Positions 1 to 8,108 of a stretch of DNA of 64,000 nt are shown here, in pieces. Each line of letters opens with the position of its first letter. Position 1 is the stretch's first letter. The notes under the pieces are model-generated. The model had not been told where the DNA came from. It saw only the letters and a list, made by a program, of their open reading frames with translations, and did no database searches. The position numbers were made by a program, and so were the translations under genes. Source of the stretch: Muribaculaceae bacterium (lineage in GTDB: Bacteria > Bacteroidota > Bacteroidia > Bacteroidales > Muribaculaceae); contig JAFLTO010000001.1 of the NCBI GenBank assembly GCA_022510425.1, positions 62,001 through 126,000 of the forward strand. Direction: 5' to 3'.

Positions 1-1135
1 TGGCTTTACCATTGGCTCTGAAGAATGAAGTTCCAACCATTATTTCCAGTTTCTCTTCCTTACATTGTTCCTCGGTTTTACCCACCATTCCGCATTCGGG
101 AACAGTGAAAACTGCACTGGGGATCAGATCGAATCTAAGTTTATCAGAAACTCCGTTTATCACATTCAGTGCTCTTTCACCCTGAGCTGATGCAACATGA
201 GCCAACATCATTTTTCCATTTACATCGCCGATAGCGAATATTCCCTGTACGTTGGTTTGCATGAATTCGTCTACCGGAATTCCTTTGGGAGAATAATTAA
301 CTCCTGCTGCTTCAAGATTCAGGCCCTCAACACGAGGAGTACGACCAACTGCCATTAAAAGATCGCTCGACACTATTTTCTCCTCTTTACCTTTAACTTC
401 ATAAACCACCTCTATTTCGTAGAATTCATTCTGACGTATTTCTTTAGCTGAGGCTCCGGTAATTATATTTATACCTTTCTTGGTTAAAGATTGTTTCAGT
501 CTCTTGGCTATATCGGAATCAAATGGAGGTAGGATCTGCTTCATGAATTCAATGACTGTAACCTTTGACCCAAGTTGATGGAAAATTGAAGCGAACTCCA
601 TGCCTATCACTCCACCTCCTATAATGGTCAGAGTGGCGGGAATATATTCAAGTTCCAATATTGTCGAAGAGTCCATGACACATTTTAAATCGTGTCCGGG
701 AATCTGAAGGGACTTGGAAACAGATCCTGTTGCTATGATTATTCTGTCACCTTCATATTCTTCTCCATCCGCTATCACTGTTTTCGCATTCTTGAAAACC
801 GCTTTAGAATTTACAACAGTCACTTTCGCTTGAGTGAGTAAGGTTTCAACACCTTTTCTTAGATTTTCCACCACTTCCCTTTTTCTTTCGATCACTTTAT
901 TGTAATCTAAGGTGAAGGTAAAATCATCAATACCAAATTTGTCGCCTTCTTTAAAAAGCGAAACTACTTCAGCATTTTTGCAAAGACATTTGGTGGGTAT
1001 ACAACCTTCGTTAAGGCAAGTGCCACCAAGTTTATCTCCATTAAAAAGAATAACGCTTTTACCTTGACGGGCTGCAGTCAAAGCGGTTTCATAACCTCCC
1101 GGGCCGGCTCCTATAATCAACAAATCAGCTTTCAT
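1..1135 (-). CDS. lpdA: Dihydrolipoyl dehydrogenase (E3 / L-protein), 3' end outside window
   Basis: Flavoprotein that reoxidises the dihydrolipoyl arm of the H-protein (or of 2-oxoacid dehydrogenases) with NAD+. The visible 378 codons begin with the FAD-binding GAGPGG motif (residues 9-14), followed by the redox-active pair C40 and C45 in GGTCLNEGC, and later a second Rossmann motif, GGGVIG, for NAD. The C-terminal dimerisation domain with the catalytic His lies beyond base 1. The ATG at 1135 overlaps the gcvPB stop by 4 nt (ATGA), so it is translated with the glycine-cleavage genes; this makes it probably the L-protein of that system. Family assignment is firm, its dedication to glycine cleavage is inferred from position. 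Confidence 0.95.
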   Translation of the reverse strand, partial: MKADLLIIGAGPGGYETALTAARQGKSVILFNGDKLGGTCLNEGCIPTKCLCKNAEVVSLFKEGDKFGIDDFTFTLDYNKVIERKREVVENLRKGVETLLTQAKVTVVNSKAVFKNAKTVIADGEEYEGDRIIIATGSVSKSLQIPGHDLKCVMDSSTILELEYIPATLTIIGGGVIGMEFASIFHQLGSKVTVIEFMKQILPPFDSDIAKRLKQSLTKKGINIITGASAKEIRQNEFYEIEVVYEVKGKEEKIVSSDLLMAVGRTPRVEGLNLEAAGVNYSPKGIPVDEFMQTNVQGIFAIGDVNGKMMLAHVASAQGERALNVINGVSDKLRFDLIPSAVFTVPECGMVGKTEEQCKEEKLEIMVGTSFFRANGKA

Positions 1136-2604
1136 GCTTCGTTTTCTTTTAATGCCTTGAATGTAAGAATAGGATTTTTTGCAGCTGTTGTCTCATCGAG
1201 TTTACGAACAATAGTGTTGTTCGGGGCATTCTTCACAAGCTCAGGATTCTCTTTAGCTTCTTTCGCTATAGTATGCATCACTGCTATAAATTGATCCAAG
1301 GTATCTTTGCTTTCTGTCTCTGTGGGCTCAATCATCATTGATTCATGGAATAGCAATGGGAAATAAATAGTGGGAGCATGGAATCCATAATCAAGCAATC
1401 TCTTGGCTACATTCAGAGTGGTGACTTCTGTAGACTTATCTCTTAAACCATCGAACACAAATTCATGTTTACATACACCTTCAATCGGTAGAAGATAATC
1501 ATCCTTCAGATTTTCCTTAATGTAATTTGCATTCAAGGTTGCCAAAGGTCCCACATTTTTAATATTTTCCTTACCTAAGGTGAGGATATAAGCATAAGCT
1601 CTCATCATCACACCAAAGTTACCTAAGAAGGATGAAATATTACCTAAAGCATCTTCATTATTGGATGTTATGTGGAATTTCCCATTTTCATCTTTCACTA
1701 CCCTTGGATTGGGAAGATGCTTCACAAGATGAGGAGCAACACCCACAGGACCCGAACCCGGACCCCCACCACCGTGAGGTGTCGAGAAGGTTTTATGAAG
1801 ATTGATATGCATGATATCAAAGCCCATATCACCCGGTCTCACCTTTCCTAAAAGAGGATTGAGATTCGCACCGTCATAGTAAAGCAGACCACCGGCTTCA
1901 TGCACCAATTTTGCTATTTCTGTTATCTCAGTTTCAAACATACCGAGAGTATTGGGATTAGTCATCATTATACCGGCAACGGTATCGTCAAGAAGAGGTT
2001 TGAGATCCTCAACATCAATAGAACCGTTAGGCTTGGATTTTACCTCCACCACCTCTAAACCGGCTACCATAGCTGAAGCGGGATTTGTGCCATGTGCAGA
2101 GTCGGGCACTATAACTTTTGTACGTTTATGGTCACCCTTTGCTTCATGATATTTTTTCATGACCATCAGGCCGGTCAATTCACCATGTGCGCCGGCGTAA
2201 GGATTCAATGTGAATTCCTTTAAACCTGCCAGCTCCGAAAGCATTTGTTGCAAATTATAATAAAGTTCCAGAGCCCCCTGAACGCTTTCTTCATTTTGCT
2301 GTGGATGCAATGAGGTGAATGCAGGAAGTGCACAAAGTTCCTCATTGATCTTAGGATTATACTTCATTGTGCAACTCCCCAAGGGATAAAAACCGGTATC
2401 CACACCGAAATTTTTGTTGGAGAGATTAGTGTAATGACGCACTACATCAAGTTCACTCACTTCGGGTAGCTCTGCATCTTTTTCTCTTAAAAGCTCTGCC
2501 GGAATTCCTGACAATCCATCAGTGCCATAATTATCCTTAGGTAAAGAATAACCTTGACGTCCCGGTTGGGAAAGTTCGAATATTATTTTATCGTAATTTT
2601 TCAT
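1132..2604 (-). CDS. gcvPB: Glycine dehydrogenase (decarboxylating) subunit 2, P-protein C-terminal half
   Basis: PLP-binding half of the two-subunit P-protein, which decarboxylates glycine and passes the aminomethyl group to lipoyl-GcvH. The PLP lysine is K271, in the motif LHKTFSTPHGGGGPG, followed by the glycine-rich loop. The 490-residue length is normal for a split P-protein subunit 2. I place the start at ATG 2604, one base after the gcvPA stop (TGATATG); a TTG four codons upstream would overlap gcvPA. It sits between gcvPA and lpd, with a 4-nt overlap to lpd, in an operon running gcvT-gcvH-gcvPA-gcvPB-lpd. Confidence 0.96.
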   Translation of the reverse strand: MKNYDKIIFELSQPGRQGYSLPKDNYGTDGLSGIPAELLREKDAELPEVSELDVVRHYTNLSNKNFGVDTGFYPLGSCTMKYNPKINEELCALPAFTSLHPQQNEESVQGALELYYNLQQMLSELAGLKEFTLNPYAGAHGELTGLMVMKKYHEAKGDHKRTKVIVPDSAHGTNPASAMVAGLEVVEVKSKPNGSIDVEDLKPLLDDTVAGIMMTNPNTLGMFETEITEIAKLVHEAGGLLYYDGANLNPLLGKVRPGDMGFDIMHINLHKTFSTPHGGGGPGSGPVGVAPHLVKHLPNPRVVKDENGKFHITSNNEDALGNISSFLGNFGVMMRAYAYILTLGKENIKNVGPLATLNANYIKENLKDDYLLPIEGVCKHEFVFDGLRDKSTEVTTLNVAKRLLDYGFHAPTIYFPLLFHESMMIEPTETESKDTLDQFIAVMHTIAKEAKENPELVKNAPNNTIVRKLDETTAAKNPILTFKALKENEA

Positions 2605-2605
2605 A

Positions 2606-3928
2606 TCAAGCTTCAAGCATTAAGTTAACCAGATTATCAATTTCCTCTTTTGAACGCTTTTCGGTAACAGCGAACTCCACTTTATCGTCACCAAGCAAGA
2701 TGCCACCCATGATTCCGTTTTGCAATAAGCGGTCGTTGATTTTCTTCAAATCCAAATCTGACTTGACAACGAATTCTTTTAGGAAAGGCTTGTCATAGAC
2801 AGGATGGAATTTACCCGTGGCGATTAATTTGTTGTATAGATAATGGGCCCCGTCGCAACTAAGTTTATTGACCTCTTTCAAACCTTTGTCACCCAGCAAT
2901 GCAATATAAATAGTTGCATATAGAGCCATCAGACTCTGATTTGAACATATGTTACTTGTGGCTTTTTCTCGGCGGATATGTTGCTCACGTGCTTGAAGTG
3001 TCAAGACGAAACCTCTCTTGCCGTCGATATCCTTAGTGGCTCCCACAATACGTCCCGGCATTTTTCTTAGCATAGCTTTGCTACATGAAATAAAACCTAA
3101 GTAAGGTCCACCGAAAGAAAGAGGCATGCCTAAAGTCTGACCATCACCACAAGCTACATCAGCTCCCCATTCAGCAGGAGTTTTCAAGACAGCAAGTGTT
3201 GAAGGATCGGCATATATGGCGAAAAAAGCCTTAGCTGCATGAATCTTTTCAGCAACCCCGGAAAAATCTTCTATTATACCATACTTATTAGGTGTAGGTA
3301 ACATAGCTCCGGCCACATCTCCTTTCTCAAGTTCGGTATTCAAAGACTCAAGATCCGTTACTCCATCTTTTTCCGGAATCACTGTGAGATCCACTCCATG
3401 GAACTTAGTGTAGGTTTCCACCACTTTTCTAACTTGATCATTGACGGTTGCGGAAATCAACACCCTGTTCTTCTTCCTTGAAGATGCCACAAGCATGAAC
3501 AATGCCTCTGCCGCCGCAGTTGCTCCGTCATACATAGAAGCATTGGTAGCCTCCATTCCTGTAAGTTCCGAAATCATACTTTGATATTCAAAGATGTATT
3601 GAAGTGTACCTTGGGAAATTTCAGGCTGATAGGGAGTGTAAGCAGTATAAAATTCACTTCTTGAAAGTAGATGAGGAATCACAGAAGGAGAATAATGATC
3701 GTAAGCTCCCTGACCTCCAAAAATAATCAACTGTTTGTTTTTATCTGCAAGTTCTTTAAAATGATTACGAAGTTCGATTTCCGACATACAAGACGGGATG
3801 TCGTAATCCCTTTCTAATATCACTTCAGAAGGAACATCGCTGTAAAGTTCGTCGATATTTTTCACGCCGACTTTATCAAGCATAACTTTTATATCTTCCT
3901 CAGAATGAGGCATATATTTATGCGACAT
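2606..3928 (-). CDS. gcvPA: Glycine dehydrogenase (decarboxylating) subunit 1, P-protein N-terminal half
   Basis: First subunit of the heterotetrameric P-protein of the glycine cleavage system. It has the fold-type I aminotransferase shape but not the PLP lysine, which is carried by GcvPB. The 440-residue length fits the family; typical segments such as GGQGAYDHYSPSVI near the N-terminus and SFGGPYLGF near the middle are visible. It starts with ATG at 3928 and lies 106 nt downstream of gcvH, a gap that holds a GC-rich hairpin, and 1 nt upstream of gcvPB. A split P-protein is usual in Bacteroidetes and Gram-positives, whereas E. coli has a single fused gcvP. Confidence 0.96.
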   Translation of the reverse strand: MSHKYMPHSEEDIKVMLDKVGVKNIDELYSDVPSEVILERDYDIPSCMSEIELRNHFKELADKNKQLIIFGGQGAYDHYSPSVIPHLLSRSEFYTAYTPYQPEISQGTLQYIFEYQSMISELTGMEATNASMYDGATAAAEALFMLVASSRKKNRVLISATVNDQVRKVVETYTKFHGVDLTVIPEKDGVTDLESLNTELEKGDVAGAMLPTPNKYGIIEDFSGVAEKIHAAKAFFAIYADPSTLAVLKTPAEWGADVACGDGQTLGMPLSFGGPYLGFISCSKAMLRKMPGRIVGATKDIDGKRGFVLTLQAREQHIRREKATSNICSNQSLMALYATIYIALLGDKGLKEVNKLSCDGAHYLYNKLIATGKFHPVYDKPFLKEFVVKSDLDLKKINDRLLQNGIMGGILLGDDKVEFAVTEKRSKEEIDNLVNLMLEA

Positions 3929-3973
3929 GGTATTGTTATTAATAATATGTTATAAGAGTATAATCAAGGTAAA

Positions 3974-4011
3974 AGGGACGTGTGAAGCCAAATATGCAGC
4001 ACCACGTCCCT
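3974..4011 (-). terminator. Intra-operon hairpin between gcvH and gcvPA
   Basis: A perfect 9-bp stem pairs AGGGACGTG (3974-3982) with CACGTCCCT (4003-4011). Read on the minus strand, it is followed by only four T residues. It begins 23 nt after the gcvH stop and precedes gcvPA. No clear TAnnTTTG promoter is seen before gcvPA, so this looks like a weak terminator or processing stem that lowers or separates downstream expression rather than an operon end. Confidence 0.5.
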
Positions 4012-4034
4012 AAAATATCATAATTAGTCCTATT

Positions 4035-4415
4035 TTATGCTTCGCAAAGTTTTTTGTATGCTTCGGCATCCATCAATTTGTCAAGTTCCGAAGGATCTGA
4101 AATCTTAACCTTGATGATCCAGTTACCAAATGCATCTTCATTGATAAGTTCCGGTTTATCAACAAGGGCTTCGTTCACTTCCACCACTTCACCACTTATT
4201 GGAGAAATGAGATCGCTCGCCGCCTTTACAGATTCCACTGCTCCGAAATCATCTCCTTGATTTACTTCATCACCCACTTCCGGCATATCTACATAAACGA
4301 TATTACCGAGCGCATGTTGAGCGTAGTCAGAAATACCTATAGTGGCTATATCACCGTTAAGTTTTACCCATTCGTGGGAATCTGCATATTTACGATCATC
4401 TAATACTTTGCTCAT
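4035..4415 (-). CDS. gcvH: Glycine cleavage system H-protein
   Basis: Lipoyl carrier protein that shuttles the aminomethyl intermediate from the P-protein to the T-protein and is then reoxidised by the L-protein. The lipoylation site is K64 in the motif ESVKAASD. The 126-residue length and the biotinyl/lipoyl-type beta fold segments (YADSHEWVKL, GISDYAQHALGNIVYVD) are typical. The start is ATG at 4415, 75 nt downstream of gcvT. It is co-directional with gcvT and gcvPA and is best read as the second gene of the operon. Confidence 0.97.
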   Translation of the reverse strand: MSKVLDDRKYADSHEWVKLNGDIATIGISDYAQHALGNIVYVDMPEVGDEVNQGDDFGAVESVKAASDLISPISGEVVEVNEALVDKPELINEDAFGNWIIKVKISDPSELDKLMDAEAYKKLCEA

Positions 4416-4490
4416 TGTATGTTAAATTTTAAGTTTTTATTTTTGAAATAAAGAATCTTCCCTCAAGTTATAATGATTCCTTTTCCCTAA

Positions 4491-5585
4491 TTATTTTTTA
4501 TAATTTTTGTCGTAGAAACGTTTTTTAACTACAGTAGCCGGGAAGGTTTTCTTACGAATTCTAACTTCCACTTTGGTGCCAAGTTTGTCATAAGGCTTGT
4601 CGATCATAGCCATTGCTACGCTCTTGCCTGTAGAAATGGAACGATAGCCGGTAGTTATCTCTCCCACTTGTTTCCCATCAACCTCTACAGGATATCCATG
4701 ACGTGGAATAGCGTTTCCATCGAGTTCAAGGCCTACTATTCTACGAGCCACTCCTTCAGCCTTTTGTTTTGCAAGCGCTTCTTTTCCGATAAATTCAGGT
4801 TTATCCAGTTTAACGAACATACTAAGACTAGCTTCAATGGGAGAAATTTCAGGAGAAAGCTCATCGCCATATAAAGGTAATCCAACTTCAAATCTGAGAG
4901 TGTCACGGCAACCAAGACCACAAGGCTGAACCCCTGCTTCCATCAGTTTGTCCCATACTCCTTGAATATAAGAATGGCTACCATAAATCTCAAAACCGTC
5001 TTCACCTGTATAACCGGTACGACTCACAATAACATCTTCACCATCAATAGTGAAAACTTTAAAATTATAGAAAGGGATGTCTTTTAATTCTAAACCTAAT
5101 ATTTTTTCGAGTGTTTCTTCGGCTTTTGGTCCCTGCACTGCAACCTCACCATAATAGTCGCTTTCATTAACAACCTTTACATCATAACCCTCGGCATTCT
5201 TCTTGATCCATTCCACATCTTTTGCAATGTTGGAGGCATTTATTACAAGAAAATATTCTTGATCATTGACTTTATATACAAGAAGATCGTCGACAGTTCC
5301 ACCATTTTCATAACACATCATCCCATAAAATATCTGTCCGTCTGGTGCACCTGTGACATCATTGACAAAAATATGACTCACATATTTATATGCGTCGGGA
5401 CCTGATATTCTAACTTCTCCCATGTGGCTGACATCGAAAACTCCCACATTCTGACGCACTGCATTATGTTCTTCCGTAATACCTTTGTATTGTATAGGCA
5501 TGTCAAATCCACCGAATGGCGACATCAAAGCTCCTTGTTTTACATGGCGGTCGTGAAGACACGTTTTTATTAGATTTTCTTCCAT
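4491..5585 (-). CDS. gcvT: Aminomethyltransferase, T-protein of glycine cleavage
   Basis: Releases ammonia from the aminomethyl-lipoyl H-protein and forms 5,10-methylene-tetrahydrofolate. The protein has 364 residues, the standard length. It carries the typical N-terminal segment (LSPFGGFDMPIQYKG-like, with FDVSHMGE further on), the SRTGYTGEDGFEIY folate-site region and the C-terminal barrel. The start is ATG at 5585. It is the first gene of the gcv operon, with a well-formed promoter 26-57 nt upstream. No glycine riboswitch is apparent: the intergenic space to the previous gene is only 118 nt. Confidence 0.97.
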   Translation of the reverse strand: MEENLIKTCLHDRHVKQGALMSPFGGFDMPIQYKGITEEHNAVRQNVGVFDVSHMGEVRISGPDAYKYVSHIFVNDVTGAPDGQIFYGMMCYENGGTVDDLLVYKVNDQEYFLVINASNIAKDVEWIKKNAEGYDVKVVNESDYYGEVAVQGPKAEETLEKILGLELKDIPFYNFKVFTIDGEDVIVSRTGYTGEDGFEIYGSHSYIQGVWDKLMEAGVQPCGLGCRDTLRFEVGLPLYGDELSPEISPIEASLSMFVKLDKPEFIGKEALAKQKAEGVARRIVGLELDGNAIPRHGYPVEVDGKQVGEITTGYRSISTGKSVAMAMIDKPYDKLGTKVEVRIRKKTFPATVVKKRFYDKNYKK

Positions 5586-5610
5586 TATATATTTAAGGTG
5601 TTTAATTTTT

Positions 5611-5642
5611 CAAAATTAGTAAAAGGGTTTAATCTTACCAAA
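5611..5642 (-). promoter_or_regulatory. Promoter of the gcv operon
   Basis: On the minus strand a TTTG (5642-5639) is followed after 20 nt by TAATTTTG (5618-5611). This matches the Bacteroidetes sigma-ABfr -33/-7 consensus (TTTG and TAnnTTTG). The predicted start is around 5604, leaving a leader of about 20 nt before gcvT. Confidence 0.7.
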
Positions 5643-5661
5643 TTTATACTTATAATTTTGA

Positions 5662-5681
5662 AATTTCCGAAACCGGAAATT
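5662..5681 (-). other. Short perfect hairpin between the DUF6377 gene and gcvT
   Basis: AATTTCCG (5662-5669) and CGGAAATT (5674-5681) form an 8-bp stem with a 4-nt loop, 22 nt downstream of the DUF6377 stop. There is no T tract, so it may be a weak terminator for the upstream operon or an operator dyad upstream of the gcv promoter. Confidence 0.35.
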
Positions 5682-5703
5682 AGCCTATTTTACGGGAGTA
5701 AGT

Positions 5704-7341
5704 TTAGATTTGGGAAAGGGATTGCTCGAAGGAATCGGGCCGGAGTGCTTTCTTTTTGATTTTTGACCTGTAGGTGTATATCGTTGTGATGGAACAGCGG
5801 AGAAATCCGGCTATTTTCTCAGAATCGGTTATGCCTATTCGGATTAATGCAAAGACACGCAGTTCTGTATTCAGCTTTTCCTTAGGTTTAACTTCTATTC
5901 GATCTTCAGGTTTTAGAAGTAAATTGAATTTTTCCACAAAATTTGGATAAAGATTCAACACTGCCTCATCGAATTTTGAATAGAACTCGGCAAGAGTTTT
6001 ATTTTCAATGTTTGAGGAGTCTATTTTTTTTCTTAATGTATCCAAATTGCCTTGAGCTGCGGCGACTTTAAGGGAATGTTGGTATTGCTGTAATGAGGAA
6101 ATGGCCAAGGAACAATATTCCATAAAAAGCACACCATATTCTTTTTGAATAGCATTTGAATTTTGCAAATCTATATTGGCGGTGCTTAATTCTTTGTTGA
6201 CATCTGATAGTTTTTGAGATAAAGAGGAGACTTCATCCAGCATTTCCTTAGTCTTGTTGTTAACGGCCCTAACTTTTATAACTTGTTTAAGAGCATAAAT
6301 AGAAATTAGGATTAATCCTACCGCTAATATGCTGATAAATATTACCAATACAGTGAGGGAATGATTCATTTTTTTCTGCTCAGAGGTATAAGCCTCTCCT
6401 ATAATGGGGAGCATACGGCTAGACTGGGCATTTCTCATTCTTGCTGAATAGAAATTAGCATCTGCAAAAGATTGACGAAGGTAACGGTCTGCTCTTTCGA
6501 TATCACCATCTTCATAGCAAATAGTAGCTAATGCTCTTATAGCCATATTTTCTTTGACAGCCCCTTCGATATCTGAGATTACACTTTTCCCAATGTATTT
6601 GGTATAATTGTTTCTATCTCCCTTTTGACGATATATGTCGGCCAAAATAGAAGTTAATATAGAATAGTTTCTTTCTCCGCTATGAAATTTTCCCAGATTA
6701 TCAAGAAGCATTGTCTCTGCTGTGTGGAAATCACCGTTTCTTGCTGCTGAGGCAGCATGATTCACAACATAATTAATTGACTCGGGGGAAGCCACCAATC
6801 CTATAGAATCGATATACGTTTCCCTTAAACTGCTATGTCGGAGAGCATATTCGCTATCAGTGGCATATTCACTTTGATATTGATATAAATCGCAATAAGC
6901 TGAATAATAATTTTCCAAGAGAATTGAATCCAATTCCTCTTTATTAATATTTTCAAGAATTTCACTTGCCTCACCAAACAGTCCGGCATGTGCAGCAACA
7001 TCAGCTTTTTTAATTAGCATCCTGTTTTTATATTGCTGATGGGTATCTACGATGGGATTCTTCAGATTCAGATTAATATAAAAAAGTGTGGAATCGCTGT
7101 TATACGCTTCATATTCTTCAATGAGCCATTCGGAGAGTTCAAATTTCACTTCATCGGAAGAAGCCTCATGAATTCTTTTTTTGATGTTTTCTATTCTTCC
7201 TTCTTTTTCAGAATCATAAAACGCAACATTAGAGATAGCCTCGTCTATATCAGCGAACATTTTTTGCTTTCTGTTTTTATGTTCTGAATTACATGCGGAA
7301 AATAAAAGTGCGGATATTATTCCGCAGAACAATATCCGCAT
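5704..7341 (-). CDS. DUF6377 family membrane-anchored TPR/HTH regulator
   Basis: 545 residues in the typical Bacteroidetes DUF6377 layout: an N-terminal signal with a lipobox-like LFSAC, a long helical repeat region (probably TPR-like, periplasmic), one strong membrane segment around residues 330-355 (LTVLVIFISILAVGLILI), a coiled-coil stretch, and a C-terminal LuxR-like helix-turn-helix (FALIRIGITDSEKIAGFLRC onward). Such proteins are thought to be signal-responsive transcriptional regulators; the signal is unknown. I chose ATG 7341 rather than a TTG at 7380, because the signal peptide starts properly there. It follows DUF4923 by 35 nt and is probably co-transcribed with glgB. A lipobox plus an internal membrane segment is hard to reconcile, so the N-terminus may be an uncleaved anchor. 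Confidence 0.85.
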   Translation of the reverse strand: MRILFCGIISALLFSACNSEHKNRKQKMFADIDEAISNVAFYDSEKEGRIENIKKRIHEASSDEVKFELSEWLIEEYEAYNSDSTLFYINLNLKNPIVDTHQQYKNRMLIKKADVAAHAGLFGEASEILENINKEELDSILLENYYSAYCDLYQYQSEYATDSEYALRHSSLRETYIDSIGLVASPESINYVVNHAASAARNGDFHTAETMLLDNLGKFHSGERNYSILTSILADIYRQKGDRNNYTKYIGKSVISDIEGAVKENMAIRALATICYEDGDIERADRYLRQSFADANFYSARMRNAQSSRMLPIIGEAYTSEQKKMNHSLTVLVIFISILAVGLILISIYALKQVIKVRAVNNKTKEMLDEVSSLSQKLSDVNKELSTANIDLQNSNAIQKEYGVLFMEYCSLAISSLQQYQHSLKVAAAQGNLDTLRKKIDSSNIENKTLAEFYSKFDEAVLNLYPNFVEKFNLLLKPEDRIEVKPKEKLNTELRVFALIRIGITDSEKIAGFLRCSITTIYTYRSKIKKKALRPDSFEQSLSQI

Positions 7342-7376
7342 ATATGATACTTGAAATCTATTCCAGACTGTGGTTA

Positions 7377-8096
7377 TCAATTTCCTTTATTTAGGATGTC
7401 TTTAAGAGTGCCCAGACTATTAGATATAGCCGAACCTGAAGAAGTATTAGTGTTTTGAGCAGTCGACACCATTTTCCAACCAATGCATGCCCCATCGTAG
7501 CTGTCAAGGATCGACGCTAAAGCAGAAGCCATAGAATTTCCTGTGAATTTAGCCACAGTTGATATTATATCCTTAAGTTTTGAGGCATCAAACATTAGAT
7601 TAAGGTTATTCCCACTCTTTTCTATATATGCAGTGAACTTACCAAGCTTAATGCCCATAACATTAAAATTGAAATCAAAAGTGCCTTCTGAATCATTTTT
7701 CGTTATTGTTCCTTTTAAACTCAATGATTTGATTTTCATAGTGAAATTTGCAGCACTATCCACTGTAAGAACCATATTGTTTAAACCATATTGTTCATAA
7801 TATGGTTGCAACTTCGAAACTATGGTTGCTGCTCCTGCTATACCACCGGCCTTTTGTAGCAGATTGTCACTCTTGAAAGTCACAGCCGGACCTTGAGCCT
7901 GATATTCTCCAATGAGGTCGGACAAGGAAAGATCAGATTTGGTGAAGACACCTTCAATAATGTTGGTGAGAACATTTCCCGAATCAGAGCTTCCATTACC
8001 CAGACCGCTGAGAATATTTCCAAGACCTTGGCTATGCATAGAAAGGGTTGAAGCTGAAATTACAGCTCCAACCATTATGGATTTAAGTATTTTCAT
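7377..8096 (-). CDS. DUF4923 family secreted protein
   Basis: 239-residue exported protein of unknown function found in Bacteroidetes. A signal peptide (MKILKSIMVGAVISASTLSMHSQ) is followed by a Gly/Ser-rich segment (residues 25-45) and a beta-rich domain resembling the DUF4923 family (segments SDLIGEYQAQGPAVTFKS and FTMKIKSLSLKGTITK). The start is ATG 8096, 12 nt after the glgB stop; a TTG two codons upstream is less likely. The short gaps on both sides place it in one unit with glgB and the DUF6377 regulator. No catalytic motif is visible. Confidence 0.85.
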   Translation of the reverse strand: MKILKSIMVGAVISASTLSMHSQGLGNILSGLGNGSSDSGNVLTNIIEGVFTKSDLSLSDLIGEYQAQGPAVTFKSDNLLQKAGGIAGAATIVSKLQPYYEQYGLNNMVLTVDSAANFTMKIKSLSLKGTITKNDSEGTFDFNFNVMGIKLGKFTAYIEKSGNNLNLMFDASKLKDIISTVAKFTGNSMASALASILDSYDGACIGWKMVSTAQNTNTSSGSAISNSLGTLKDILNKGN

Positions 8097-8108
8097 TATC
8101 AATGTTTT

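Noticed and set aside
5586-5703. Glycine riboswitch in front of gcvT
   Set aside because: The gap is 118 nt, has two promoter-like boxes and one 8-bp hairpin, and lacks room or the core elements for the known aptamer.
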